A DNA stretch of 64,000 nt from the NCBI GenBank assembly GCA_900095095.1, contig FMBT01000464.1, forward strand, positions 22,263 through 86,262, written 5' to 3'. This document shows positions 34,096 to 45,100 of this stretch, in pieces. The stretch is from Fragilariopsis cylindrus CCMP1102 (lineage: Eukaryota; Bacillariophyta; Bacillariophyceae; Bacillariales; Bacillariaceae). Under the pieces are notes generated by a model, which was not told where the DNA came from, ran no database searches, and saw nothing but the letters and a program-made list of their open reading frames with translations. The stretch's first letter is position 1; the number at the start of each line of letters is the position of its first letter. Made by a program: the position numbers and the translations under genes.

Positions 34096-36429
34096 ATGGC
34101 AGCTACTCATCGACGACCCGTTAATAATCCTTTTGCTAATCGAGGTGGTGGAGGCGGTCCCAATGCACCCCGTCGTACTGTCGGAAACCAGGATCCTCGT
34201 TACGGAAACGGTGGCAATACTCACGGCAACCATCAAAATCGAGGTCGGAAAGGTATTCTATCCAATCCATTAATGTGTTGTATCTTAACAATCTTTGGAT
34301 TCATTTTTATCTATTATGGAATTCCCTCCGGCCAACCATACCAATACGATGAATACAAGAGTAACAGCTCTATTTTGAAAGTAAACTCCGGCACAGCAGT
34401 TAAGGAGAGCTCCGGCACAGCAAATAAAGAGAGTAGTACTGCCACCGACCAAATAACGGATAAGAATCCATATCAAAAAAAAGGAAAAGGAAAAAAGAAA
34501 CGAAAGGCTAAACTTGCCGTGGACAAAGAAAAGGATGTAGACGAGGATGTAGACAAGACATATTTAAAGGACGAGAATGATTACAAGATCGAGGAGGAAG
34601 TACCGCAAAGATTATTTTCCCAGTCAGAAGAGGACAAAAACGAGAAAGAAGAAAAAGAATCGAGCAACGAATTTGATCATCCTTTCGATTCGAACAAATT
34701 TGGAAGCGTGGATGAAAAGGAAAATGAAGAGAAGGTGCAATCCACCGACGACGAAGAAAGAGCTAGAGGAATCAGTGGTGACTATCATGGAAATGAAAGT
34801 GAGGAGGAAAACGAAGATGAAAATGAAGATATAAATGACAAGTTCGAAAAAATCATCGGAAAGAAACATGATGCCGAATTTGATGGAAGAGGAAGTGAGG
34901 ATGTCGTAAAGGAAGGAGTAAGTGACCATACAAACAAATCTGAAAGCGTGGATGAAAAGGAAAGTGAAGAGGTGGAGCAATCCGCCGACGAAGAAAAAAC
35001 TGAAGGAAGTGAGGAAAACGAAGAAGAAGAAGAAGAAACACCAAAGGATAAGTTCCAAGATATAAATAAAGACAAAGGAGATCCTGAAAAAGAAGAAGAA
35101 GATACCGAATACCATGGTAAAGAAAAAGAGGAGAGCGAAGAAGAGGAAACTAGTGGTAGCGGAGATCAAGAAAATGAGATCGAAAAAAATATAATAGAAG
35201 ACGTTGATTCTGAAATCGTTGTTGTGGAGAAGGAAGGAGAAGCAGACGAAAACGGAGAACATCATGAGATTGACGAAAAAAATCATGATAACGATGATGA
35301 CGAAAATAAGGAAGAAAACGAAAACGGTGAAGAAAACGTTGACGAAGATATGAAAGATAACCAGAAAGCTGACATTAATACTACAATCGTCTCGAACGTG
35401 ACGGATGTAACGCCTTTGACAGATGAGACAGAGATATATAATATTACCACTAACTCCTCGTCCTTTGGTGCTGATGAAGACAGCAATGTATCAGTAAATC
35501 ATACTATCAGTGTAACGCCTCTGACAAATGAGACAGAGATAAAGAATACTACCACTAACTCCTCGTCCTTTGGTGCTGATGAAGACAGCAATGTATCAGT
35601 AAATCATACTATCAGTGTAACGCCTTTGACAAATGAGACAGAGATAAAGAATACTACCACTAACTCCTCGTCCATTGCCGTTGACGAAGACAGCAATGTA
35701 TCAGTAAATCATACTATCAGTGTAACGCCTTTGACAAATGAGACAGAGATAAAGAATACTACCACTAACTCCTCGTCCTTTGGTGCTGATGAAGACAGCA
35801 ATGTATCAGTAAATCACACTATCAGTGTGACGCCTTTGACAAATGAGAACGAGATGAAGAATACTACCACTAACTCCTCATCCATTGTCGTTGACGAAGA
35901 CAGCGATGTATCAGTAAATCACACAATCAGTGTAACGAAAAAAAAGCGGAAGAAAAAGATGAAGACAAATTCCACCAGAACGTATACCGCTAAAGCTGTA
36001 AATGACACCATCACAGAAAACCTCACAAACATGACTGAGATACAAAATGATGCTTCATTTATCAACGCGACTGACAACAGCACAAGATCAGGTACATCAT
36101 TACTTACAACCACAAGGAACCGCATGAATGAAACCATTATTGTCATTCCAGAAAGCGGCATTTCCGCCTCTAATATTACAATTAGCAGTACAGTCAAGGT
36201 GGAATCAAAGATAAATGACAATAAAAATTCAACCACCAACCATACCAGTAACGGGAACAACACAAAAACAAGCTCGTCCAAGTCAGATGCTCATATCAGC
36301 AACGAGGAAAAGTTTTGGTCAATAGTAGCACCTAAGACAAACTTGATAGATCCTAATACTGAAGTAATTTCTTTAGAATCCAATGAACTCACTAACAAAA
36401 CTGGGAGTTTGCGAGGTTCAATTGCGTAA
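34096..36429 (+). CDS. Type II membrane protein with acidic domain and 35-residue tandem repeats
   Basis: Single exon, 777 aa. Residues 1-55 are Asn/Gly/Arg-rich and positively charged; one transmembrane segment follows at about 58-76 (CCILTIFGFIFIYYG), with no cleavable signal, so the long C-terminus should be lumenal or extracellular. Residues about 85-430 are extremely Glu/Asp/Lys-rich. Five exact-length 35-aa repeats follow (VTPLTNETEIKNTT, NSSS, DEDSNVSVNHTI), each with several N-x-S/T sequons, then a short Lys/Arg cluster and a Thr/Asn-rich end. No enzyme domain is present. The make-up (acidic, Ser-rich, heavily glycosylatable) suggests a cell-surface, vesicle or wall-associated structural protein. 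A silica-related role is possible in a diatom but is only conjecture. Confidence 0.8.
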   Translation: MAATHRRPVNNPFANRGGGGGPNAPRRTVGNQDPRYGNGGNTHGNHQNRGRKGILSNPLMCCILTIFGFIFIYYGIPSGQPYQYDEYKSNSSILKVNSGTAVKESSGTANKESSTATDQITDKNPYQKKGKGKKKRKAKLAVDKEKDVDEDVDKTYLKDENDYKIEEEVPQRLFSQSEEDKNEKEEKESSNEFDHPFDSNKFGSVDEKENEEKVQSTDDEERARGISGDYHGNESEEENEDENEDINDKFEKIIGKKHDAEFDGRGSEDVVKEGVSDHTNKSESVDEKESEEVEQSADEEKTEGSEENEEEEEETPKDKFQDINKDKGDPEKEEEDTEYHGKEKEESEEEETSGSGDQENEIEKNIIEDVDSEIVVVEKEGEADENGEHHEIDEKNHDNDDDENKEENENGEENVDEDMKDNQKADINTTIVSNVTDVTPLTDETEIYNITTNSSSFGADEDSNVSVNHTISVTPLTNETEIKNTTTNSSSFGADEDSNVSVNHTISVTPLTNETEIKNTTTNSSSIAVDEDSNVSVNHTISVTPLTNETEIKNTTTNSSSFGADEDSNVSVNHTISVTPLTNENEMKNTTTNSSSIVVDEDSDVSVNHTISVTKKKRKKKMKTNSTRTYTAKAVNDTITENLTNMTEIQNDASFINATDNSTRSGTSLLTTTRNRMNETIIVIPESGISASNITISSTVKVESKINDNKNSTTNHTSNGNNTKTSSSKSDAHISNEEKFWSIVAPKTNLIDPNTEVISLESNELTNKTGSLRGSIA
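35404..35928 (+). repeat. Five tandem 105-bp coding repeats
   Basis: Units at 35404, 35509, 35614, 35719 and 35824, all exactly 105 bp with no indels, each coding 35 residues. Unit 1 is most diverged at its start (DVTPLTDE). Units 2 and 4 carry FGADEDS, units 3 and 5 carry IAVDEDS/IVVDEDS, so the array alternates with a two-unit (210-bp) period. This points to expansion by duplicating pairs. Confidence 0.95.
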
Positions 36430-36674
36430 AATTTTCCTGAACGCATCCCTGATGGAATTACATATCATAGTATGAATAAATTATTTTATATACAAATAAT
36501 TACAATTAAATATCGTAGCTATTAAATTACAAACATGCACTTCTTATCTGGTCATTTTATAAACCGACCTCAAAGGGGCAAGGATCTTTCGCGCAACTTC
36601 ATTACCATACATACACCTACTATATTCCTTACGGTTCTATCAAGTTGAGTTGGGGTTGTTGCTTCCAACAATTC

Positions 36675-38114
36675 TTATCGTAGAGGAATCGGCGTCGCAA
36701 TACCAACAGAATTCCCATCGCTAGTAGTAGTTACCCTCCGACCATAAATGCTGCCTTCAAACCCAGATTCAGAAAGATGCTCTAATTGACGCTGAAAAAA
36801 ATTGTTTTGCATCGTTCCGAGAAACGGCCAAAGCATCTTCCCGAATAGACTGGGTCCAGCACGACTGATGGATAGAATTTCTACCTCAACATCTTGTGAT
36901 CCGTCACGAAGAGCAACTGTAACTCGTTCTTCTCCACGAATAAAGTGTCCCCTAAGAGTAGAGTACGCTGTCGATGTGAAGAGTGTTTGCTGCGCATGTT
37001 GATCGACGACATCGTAAACGACCATAACAGGATTGATGGCATATATCCTTCGTTGCAAGCACGGAGGTAGGAATCCAGTTAATGATTTTGATGAAAAACT
37101 CACTAAGCGTCGTGATCCAAGGCTGCGATATAATGACGACGACGAAGAATAAGATCCTAAATCAGAGTCGTCAATGATAGGTTGAACAGAATATCGGCGT
37201 GAAGAAGCGGGAATAGTAGTGCGTGGTGGTGGTTTCAATCTACTATGTTGAGGGGATGAAACCGGAACTTCCATCATCCCCATAGATCCATCCGCTGACT
37301 GAAATTCCCAATCCAATGCCGCATCTCGAACTTGTTGATAACATTCCTTTCCTCTACCTACTCGTTTCCGATATACGAGTATTCGCCAATCATCTTTTTT
37401 AAAGAAATTGTTATTATTTTTACTTTTTTGTTGAAATATTCTCCATTTTGTTGTTAATCCTCCTTCTGTGTCGTCGTTCACCCCCCTTGCGTTATCGTTG
37501 ATCACCTGCAATGACGGCCACCAAGATCGTTTCACAATTTTTAGATCATCATCGTCATCACATTGTGTTCTCGAATTCGAAGAGGGATGATCGACGACAT
37601 CATTTCGACTATGTTGATCCAGTATTTGTGGTTGTGGTTGTTGCTGTTGTTGTTGCGATATCTTTGTTTGAATTTGAATTAAAGGATTAGTAATTCCACA
37701 TAGATTATGATTGAATTCATTACGTAGCATCATACATCGTATAAACTGGTTAGGGTCTTCTTCTTCAACACCGAACCAATGGAAAAGGCGTTCCGCATTC
37801 GGACTATGTCCTGTCATGAAGGAACCACGACGCCGTATAGTACGACTACTACTACTATCGTTATCGCGACGAGATCTGCTACTAATTTTCATAAATTTGG
37901 GTTGGGATCGTTGTCGAATCAACCATGATTGGAGTTTCCTCTTGAATGGAGGAACTGTTACTTGGGATTGAGGAGGAGTTGCATCACACGTATAGCACCA
38001 CAAATGACGATGAAATATCGCTATCGTTACAATGAACCCTACAGCTACTAGCATCCATCGGTCATTCACCCGTCGACATTTTATTCTGAAACGAGAGTTT
38101 ACCATCGATACCAT
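36675..38114 (-). CDS. Membrane-anchored DUF1990 (UPF0548) protein
   Basis: Single exon, 479 aa. A hydrophobic segment near residues 20-38 (WMLVAVGFIVTIAIF) follows a basic N-terminus, giving a single N-terminal anchor. The C-terminal half matches DUF1990: it opens VYRKRVGRGKECYQQVRDAAL with W, continues after an insertion with INPVMVVYDVVD, TLRGHFIRGEERVTV and the hallmark ILSISRAGPSLFGKMLWP, then MQNNFFQRQLEHL. DUF1990 proteins occur in bacteria and plants; their biochemistry is not established, though the fold resembles lipid-binding START/SRPBCC-like barrels in my view (inference). An insertion of roughly 75 residues (Ser/Arg/Pro-rich) separates the first two parts of the domain. The end of the protein is short and uncharged. 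Confidence 0.8.
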   Translation of the reverse strand: MVSMVNSRFRIKCRRVNDRWMLVAVGFIVTIAIFHRHLWCYTCDATPPQSQVTVPPFKRKLQSWLIRQRSQPKFMKISSRSRRDNDSSSSRTIRRRGSFMTGHSPNAERLFHWFGVEEEDPNQFIRCMMLRNEFNHNLCGITNPLIQIQTKISQQQQQQPQPQILDQHSRNDVVDHPSSNSRTQCDDDDDLKIVKRSWWPSLQVINDNARGVNDDTEGGLTTKWRIFQQKSKNNNNFFKKDDWRILVYRKRVGRGKECYQQVRDAALDWEFQSADGSMGMMEVPVSSPQHSRLKPPPRTTIPASSRRYSVQPIIDDSDLGSYSSSSSLYRSLGSRRLVSFSSKSLTGFLPPCLQRRIYAINPVMVVYDVVDQHAQQTLFTSTAYSTLRGHFIRGEERVTVALRDGSQDVEVEILSISRAGPSLFGKMLWPFLGTMQNNFFQRQLEHLSESGFEGSIYGRRVTTTSDGNSVGIATPIPLR

Positions 38115-38595
38115 TTTCGTAGTACTGTATGCGTTTCTCGTTTATTAACGTGATAGAAAAATAATGAGATTCGGTTCGATTAATTTCTTTATTGCTACTT
38201 CGTACTTATTTTTGTGTTGACACCCTTTTTTCCATTTTGAACCTCGTTTTTTTTTTGCATCCACCGATCGTTGATTATACTTTTTAATCACGAGAGTCAG
38301 TCGAGTCACATGAGGTATGCGGGTACGCGGACAGAACAACCTGCAAAAAAAAGTTAGTATGACATCATTTATTTGTCGATGTTTCCTCCGAACTTCTTTA
38401 AAAAGAAAAGAAAAAAGGAATTAAAATTGAAGCAAGCAAACAACATGCAATACTCCTACTAGTAGCTAGCTAGTTTGTTGTGGTGTCAGTAGTTTTCAAC
38501 AAAAAAGAAAAGTCGTTCCAAAAAAAATAAATACTAAGACATCGGATACAGTACATTGCATTCATTTATTAATTGACAAACACACACAAGCCATA
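38115..38595. other. Gene-free divergent spacer
   Basis: About 480 bp between two divergent genes, with A- and T-runs but no recognised element. Confidence 0.4.
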
Positions 38596-39974
38596 ATGGA
38601 GTTCACATCATCATCATCATCATCATTATCATTATCATTATCATCATCTGATTGCAATAATAGATCTCTTAATATGAAGACACGACGACAGAAGAAAAAA
38701 CAAATTTTGATAGTGTGGACGATGGTGATTGCGATGCTTATGATGATGATTATGATGAATAATATACCGATTGCTAACAGCCTTGCTTCTTCTGCTTCTA
38801 ACTCATTAATGCAAAGAAGAAGCTTGACATCATTATCATCGTTATCTTACTACGCAACAATAATTGGCTCAGCAACGAATATAGGAGGTGATGAAATAGA
38901 AATTCCTCGTCCTCCGTCAACAAGAATGCAACAGCGACACAATTCATCGTCGTATCCATTAGTAGAAGTTCTGGGTGTCGTGTCTGATGAAACTGAAGAC
39001 GGCGACGATCCAACAATGATATACAACTCTGCAACTGCAACAAGCACCAGTAGCAGTACCAGTACTAGTAACAACATATTGATAAATACATGGAATAAAA
39101 TAAAAAGTTCCATGAAATTTGATAAACAAGCTATTATAGGATTAGGATTCGATTTTGGTTTAACTTATAACTTTATCAGTAATATCAATGGTAGTATTAC
39201 ACTTTCTGTTGCTTGGTATATTGCATCCATGAAGGTAAGTAAGGAAAATAACACCTTGGTTTATTTTGTTAATATACTTATTATTGATCAATGAATGAAA
39301 CAACGAAATATTACTATACACTCACATTATAAGTGTTTTTCCTTTTTCCATTTAATAACTTCTACTACCTCCCCTCGTTCTTTGGTTTGGTTTGTTTTTC
39401 TTTTTATTATATTATATTATTAAGACTGGTCTTTCACCATTAGCACCTGGCAATTGGAGAGCACTTTTAGCAGCATATGCTAGTATGTATGTTATTGTTT
39501 GTTTTCTTCGACCAGTCCGTATAGCACTTGCATTAGGTGCGACACATAAAATGGAACGATTTCTTCAATATATGCAACAACGAATTGGTTGTAAAAGGCC
39601 AATTGCAATATTTGTTACAGGTGTGTTGGGTTTTGTTTTATGGGCAACATGTGCTGCTATCGGTGTAACATTAGCAAGTACACTTGCTGGTGTACCACTT
39701 TGGAGGTACGACTATATAAAATAAAAATACGTATCCAAAATGCAATTACTTATAATGGACATTATTATTTGCATTGTAATATATATATATATATATATAT
39801 TGCATATTGCATATCATCATTTGATTGACTTTCCTGATGTGATGTGATGTGATGTGATGTGGTGTGGTGTGATATCATTACAGTGCATTAAATACAATGT
39901 GGTATGATTTCTACAGTTTTTACATCTTATTTAATTTGTATTATATATTTCTATATGATTATCATTATTTTTAA
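38596..39974 (+). CDS. Multi-exon membrane protein of unknown function, probably plastid or secretory
   Basis: Three exons proposed: 38596-39234, 39425-39705 and 39884-39974, giving 336 aa. A second in-frame ATG at 38674 (MKTRRQKKKQ) starts directly before a strong hydrophobic signal (VWTMVIAMLMMMIM) and is the likelier start if the protein enters the secretory or plastid route; the first 26 residues are a poly-Ser run. The membrane domain begins DKQAIIGLGFDFGLTYNFIS and, across intron 1, reads ASMK-TGLSPLAPGNWRALLAAY, then FLRPVRIALALGA and VTGVLGFVLWATC. A similar GLSPLAPGxW...FLRPVR block occurs in plant and algal plastid membrane proteins as I remember them, without known function. Exon 3 is AT-rich and least certain; the donor GTACGA and acceptor TTACAG are canonical. 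Confidence 0.65.
39781..39871. repeat. AT dinucleotide and TGATG pentanucleotide repeats
   Basis: An (AT)n run at 39779-39800 and about five TGATG units with variants at 39835-39871, both inside the proposed second intron of the membrane-protein gene. Confidence 0.85.
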
Positions 39975-40584
39975 GACAGTTGATAAATTTTTGAGGATAT
40001 TAATTAAAACACACAATATTCATTATTATTTTATCGTATTCGATCACATGAAGAAGAAACCATCCAATCCTGGTGTAGGCAGACCCTGTATTTTGATAGT
40101 AGGATATTATAAAAGTTCCGTGTACAATTAACTGCAGTTGAATTGAGTCACTTCATACTTAAGCAAAAGTACAGTAGAAAAGAACTTACATATTATATCT
40201 TTTTTATGACGAAAGTGAACCTATTAGTCTAATGCTAGTGCTACTTAAATCAAAAATTGCAGCATACTAGTTAGTATATAACAATATTGCTGCAACTACA
40301 ATTAGTGTAGTCGTATTACTTGTCTTTAAGTGGAACAATCGATGATAGTGTTATATCTACATGTATGTTGATAGATTTTTATGTGATTTTAAGAACATAT
40401 AATTTATTCTATATATTTTTAAAATGTACTCCATATAATTTTATACACAAATAATTACGTTGACATTCACATTTTTATTTTATCATTCATCTCGAAAAGA
40501 TAGATGTATTCGTTTATATTTGTTTGCTTTTGGAAGTCGGTCGCGAAACAACAACCAACCACCTAACCAACAACTAAATATACT
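39975..40584. other. Convergent flank, gene-free
   Basis: About 610 bp of AT-rich DNA between convergent genes; nothing recognised. Confidence 0.45.
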
Positions 40585-41585
40585 CTATTGTATAATACAA
40601 CCACAAGATTTTTCACTTTTCGGTGTACATCCAACTTGTTCAGTATCAATGATTAATTCGGGTCCTGGTGTACCCTTTAATCCATCCGAATTGATGCAGT
40701 AAGATCGAACACAGTATGTCATCCCAGGTAATAAATCAATCGCTTCACCTGTAACCAATTTACCTTCACTCTGTACTGACAATGATATACTACCAACAGG
40801 TTTTGTGTCCCATTGATGTTCAATTTGTTTCCATTCTAATTCATATTTATCTATTGATGATATTGGTTTAAATTCTACTGAAATCGTCGTCTGTAATATA
40901 TTTGATATTGCGGAAGAAGGATTATTTTTTTAAGAAGAGTCGTTAGTGATAATGTAGGTGAACGAATGAATGAATGGACGAAGAAATTGAATGAATAGAT
41001 TGGATAAATTAATAAGCAACAGATCATATCTCTTCTCTTTTTTATTATTTCTTTTGTTTATTTTTCTTTTGGGCTCTTCTCTGATACTATCTAGCAAAAT
41101 GGTGTCAACATGCTCTTTATTAAAAAGTCTGATCAAGGAGTCTAACGTCCGATTATTTTGTTTTTCTCGTCCTTGAAGGATGACGTTTCTCGCGTCATAA
41201 TCCGAAAGAAAAAGAAAAAAAAGATACATAAATGGTAGATAATAAATGATCCCTGGCTACAGTACAGTACGTTGCGTTGTCGTGTTTCGTTTGTGTTTGT
41301 TTCCTCTGGATATAGTTTTAAAAGAAAGGCAAAGCCTTCCTCGTCAACATAAACTTCTTTTACAAAGTAGTTCTGAAATCTCATGTAGAATTGCCATCAT
41401 TGGAAACAAAACGAAACAAAGGATTTTGGTTGCACTCTGCATATGTCATTCTCGCTACTGATGATTTTGTTGTGCGTGTAATAAACAATACGACACAACA
41501 AACGATTTACAACACAGTAAACGACACATACCTCAGTAGCTTCTATTAATTCTGGTTTTGGACCGGCGGGGATAGACGCAGACAT
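40585..41585 (-). CDS. Single fibronectin-III-domain protein with C-terminal CaaX box
   Basis: Two exons, 41532-41585 and 40585-40890, joined in phase over a 641-bp GT-AG intron, giving 119 aa. The junction recreates strand A-B of an FN3 domain: PKPELIEATE-TTISVEFKP. Further FN3 landmarks are YELEWKQIEHQW, the tyrosine-corner region LLPGMTYCVRSYCINSDG and LKGTPGPELIIDTE. The C-terminus is SEKSCGCIIQ; the last four residues, CIIQ, form a CaaX prenylation motif (Gln at the end favours farnesyl), with a second Cys two residues upstream. There is no signal peptide, so a cytosolic, membrane-tethered adaptor is plausible. An open frame inside the intron (41142-41384, FVKEVYVDEEGFAFLLKLY) could be an alternative exon but would break the FN3 strand order. 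Confidence 0.7.
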
Positions 41586-42160
41586 GGCTGATATGAGTTC
41601 GTTTCCTTTTATGACGACGATGGTGATACGGTATGTTGTATATCTATGTCTATACTATCAATTTTGTCATGATTGTCTTTTGGAATTGGAATGTGCTAGT
41701 TCCATTTTTATGAATTTGACAATACTGTACACTCGTACAAAAATATCGTATCACACACATAAATGTACTGCAAAAACAAAAATAATAATGAACCGTTGGC
41801 ATTGACTCTTCGTACAATCTTTAGTTGGCCTTGCCTTCGTGCGCGCTGTAATAAGATTTTTTTAAATTTCATCTGCTCAAAAGGAATCTTTCTGTTTTGT
41901 CAACATTCGAACATCGCTCTCAACGAATATAATCAGGGGTGAAATAATAGAAACGTTTCTATTTCGCTATTTCGATTACCGTACTTCCTTGTTCGACATT
42001 TAGGAGTTCGTTTCATATTCATATATTCCTTTCGTAAAGACCACAGAGACGAGGTAACAAAAAAATAATAGGCAATATAATAGTTTATTCAACGAGAGAA
42101 AAGGATACTGTACCAATAAAAACAATAACAAGTATTAAAGGCTCGATACCGTTATTACTC
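41586..42160. other. Divergent spacer, gene-free
   Basis: About 575 bp between the FN3 gene (-) and the START-like gene (+). No element recognised. Confidence 0.45.
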
Positions 42161-45100
42161 ATGGTTGCTCACCCTACTATCAGTCCAAGTACGAGTCGTA
42201 GTACTCCTTCTACTACTGTAGGTAGTAAAAATCGTTATAAAATAAAAGCACCGACGACTACAAATGATAGCGGTGAGCCCTCTGATCTTTGTTTCTTCGA
42301 TGCGAAACGAGTACTTCGTTTAATCGAAGATGAACGATATTTATCTGCACAAGAATTATATAACAGTATCTTAGATCGGTTACAAGAAAGTGAAAATAAC
42401 AATTCCGGTAATAACGACAACGACAACGACAACAACAACAAGTCGAAAAATCGAAAAAGACCGAGTAGTTCACTATTAAAGAGACAGAACAGTACGAACA
42501 AAGCTAAAGTTAATGAAAAAAATCTTTTCCTTGCTCGTGAACTTTTAGACGAGAATGAAGATATCTTGAATAAAATGGAGGTACGTACCCATGCATGCGG
42601 CTAATAATATACATTATGCATTATACATACAAGTGGGGGGGGGGGGGGGGGGGGGTTATAAATGATTGGAAACGCACATACTAGTAGTGTTCGTTCGTTC
42701 GTTCGTTCGTTCGTTCGTTCATTCATTCATTTTTAACGATTCTCAACTCCTCCCTTGACGTCATTCTTTTTTGAATTCCAATATTTCCCCTTCTCTTGTT
42801 CACTTCGACTTGTCGTCGTCTTCGTCACTATAATATAATATATATATATAACCTTCTAAAATGTAGGACCGATGTCGTCTTTTTGAAAAAGCAAAGAAAA
42901 ATCTTGATGTTAACGACGATTGGACACATGCACAGACAATGTTTGGTGTAACAACATACTATAGAAAAGAATCGGATGGAAGTTTGTCTATAAAATTAGA
43001 GGGTACTGTTGAAGATGCATCACTATTTAATCAGATTGCTGTATTACGAGAAATTGATTTGACTTGTCTATGGGCACCTTTCGTTACATCTAGTATGACA
43101 GTTGCACATCTTGATAAACTCGTAAGGATATATACATGACGTGACGTGACGTGACGTGACTTGACTCATTCGTTGGTGGAATGTATATGATACGATATGA
43201 TATGTAGGATATATGTATTAAAAGGGTATAGATAGAATAGTCACTAATCATCGTTTCCGTTCCTCTACTTTTCATTCTCATCATGCGTTTATCGTGATAG
43301 GATACTGTTGGCTGGTTTGTCGTGGGTTTACCTCATTTTGGGATAATGCGTGATGCTTGCTTTCGAGCGATTGGGTGTGATTCGATGTATGAGGATGGAA
43401 GTGTTTTGCTGGTTGCAGAAGGTATAGCTGATCGTCCGGAAGATTTAGATGGAGATGATAAACGAGATTTGAATAGAGTTGCATCAAGATCTGGTAGTAT
43501 GACAAGTAGTATCGGAAGTGGCGGGTTTGACGCCGCCGAAGAGACTCGAATAGAAGATTCGCTTCGTACTGACCCTATATTGGACACACTCGATCTACCG
43601 CCACCACCAACACGCACGGGAAATGGAAGAATGACAATTCGGTCCATTTCAGCCCAGATCCACATAGAATCTGCCACTTCATCAACAACTAAAATAGTGG
43701 CTAACATAGATCTCAATCTACCATTTATTCCACCAAAACTATTGGATTTCATAATGAAGCGTATGTGTGGCCTTATCCTATACAAAATGCAGGGAGCGGC
43801 TCGAAAGATATCACGCGATCCGATTACGAACCTTCACGCTATAAAAATGAGAGAAGACGATGATTTCTACAGACGTTTCCTTCTACCGAAATTTAGAGGT
43901 ATATGTAAAATAAGAGGTTGGCAAATGCCTCCTATATCTGCTTTTGAGTTATCTGATGCCCAGCTGGATTTGGCTGATGTTTTTATAAACAAACAAAAAT
44001 TCAAGTCAGAAATGAAAGCAATCAAATTGTTTAATGCACACAACAGTGATAATAATTTAGACGAATACTTGGAGTCATCGCATAGTGTTAGTGGTAGCGA
44101 ACCAGCTGATACTGGCAACAGTACAACGGGGAATGACAGTCCTAAAGTTCGAGCTATTCCCAGGGATTCTGATGATATGTCTGATATTTCCAAATACTCG
44201 ACCTCGTCTTCTTTCTTGCGCACATTAAAGTCCAATCCAATCTCATCCTATCTACGGGAACTTGAGGAAAAGACTCAACTTCGTAAAGCTCGTGAAATTG
44301 TAGAATCACGAGAACGAGCGGCTGCGCGGCTCAAACCAAAAAATTTGAACGAAGATACTATGTCGCGATTGAAAGAACTACGAAGAGCTCGAGATCGTCA
44401 TAAATCAAAAGCTCACACACATGTTGATGAGGACCCAACTAGCACTCCCCGCACACTAAACACGCAACAGGAGGAAAGAGGAAACGAACTCGATAGAAGA
44501 CGTAAATGGACAGTTTCCCTATCGAGTCACGGTTTGTTCACGAAGCTATTCGTACTTCAATTTTTGATGGTGTCTCTTTTTTGTCTCCTCTACTTAGACA
44601 CCGCCTTTGAGAAGTTTGTAGCTTTTCGGGAAGGTTCCTTTTGGATGGAAAGAGTAAGAGGTCTAGTAACTATTGCCTACATTGGGTTTGCTGGTTGGGT
44701 TCATTTCATTCTTTGCTACGTTGCCTTAATGTACGCATTCTCTGCCTTGCAGCTTGGATCAATTGCTGGAAAACGGACAATAGCGTTTTACAGTCGGTAT
44801 GTTCATTGGATGGTGGCCACTGTTAGCGCAGGTATGATTGGGTTTGGTATCATTAAGCCTGGCCTAGTCAAGGTTCTTCAACGGATTGTTTGGAACGCTT
44901 ATTCAATATCCAAAGTTGCTGAGACCTCTTTACTTCCAATTATCCCAGATAAAGTTGCGGCCACTTTTCAAATGACAATCAGTGCAATATGTTCAGTAAT
45001 ATCATCCACAAGAATATTATTCCTCGAATCAAACATTTTGGGTCGTTTTTTCGTCTACATAACAAAGCTTGTATCCGGCGTCGTCCTGACATCCTTTCGC

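Noticed and set aside
34624-35286. 220-codon minus-strand open frame inside the acidic repeat protein
   Set aside because: It is the antisense of a Glu/Lys-rich region, giving Phe/Leu/Ser runs; an artefact of composition.
41142-41384. Minus-strand frame inside the FN3 gene intron as an extra exon
   Set aside because: Including it disrupts the FN3 strand order, while direct joining of the flanking exons restores it. Kept only as a possible alternative exon.
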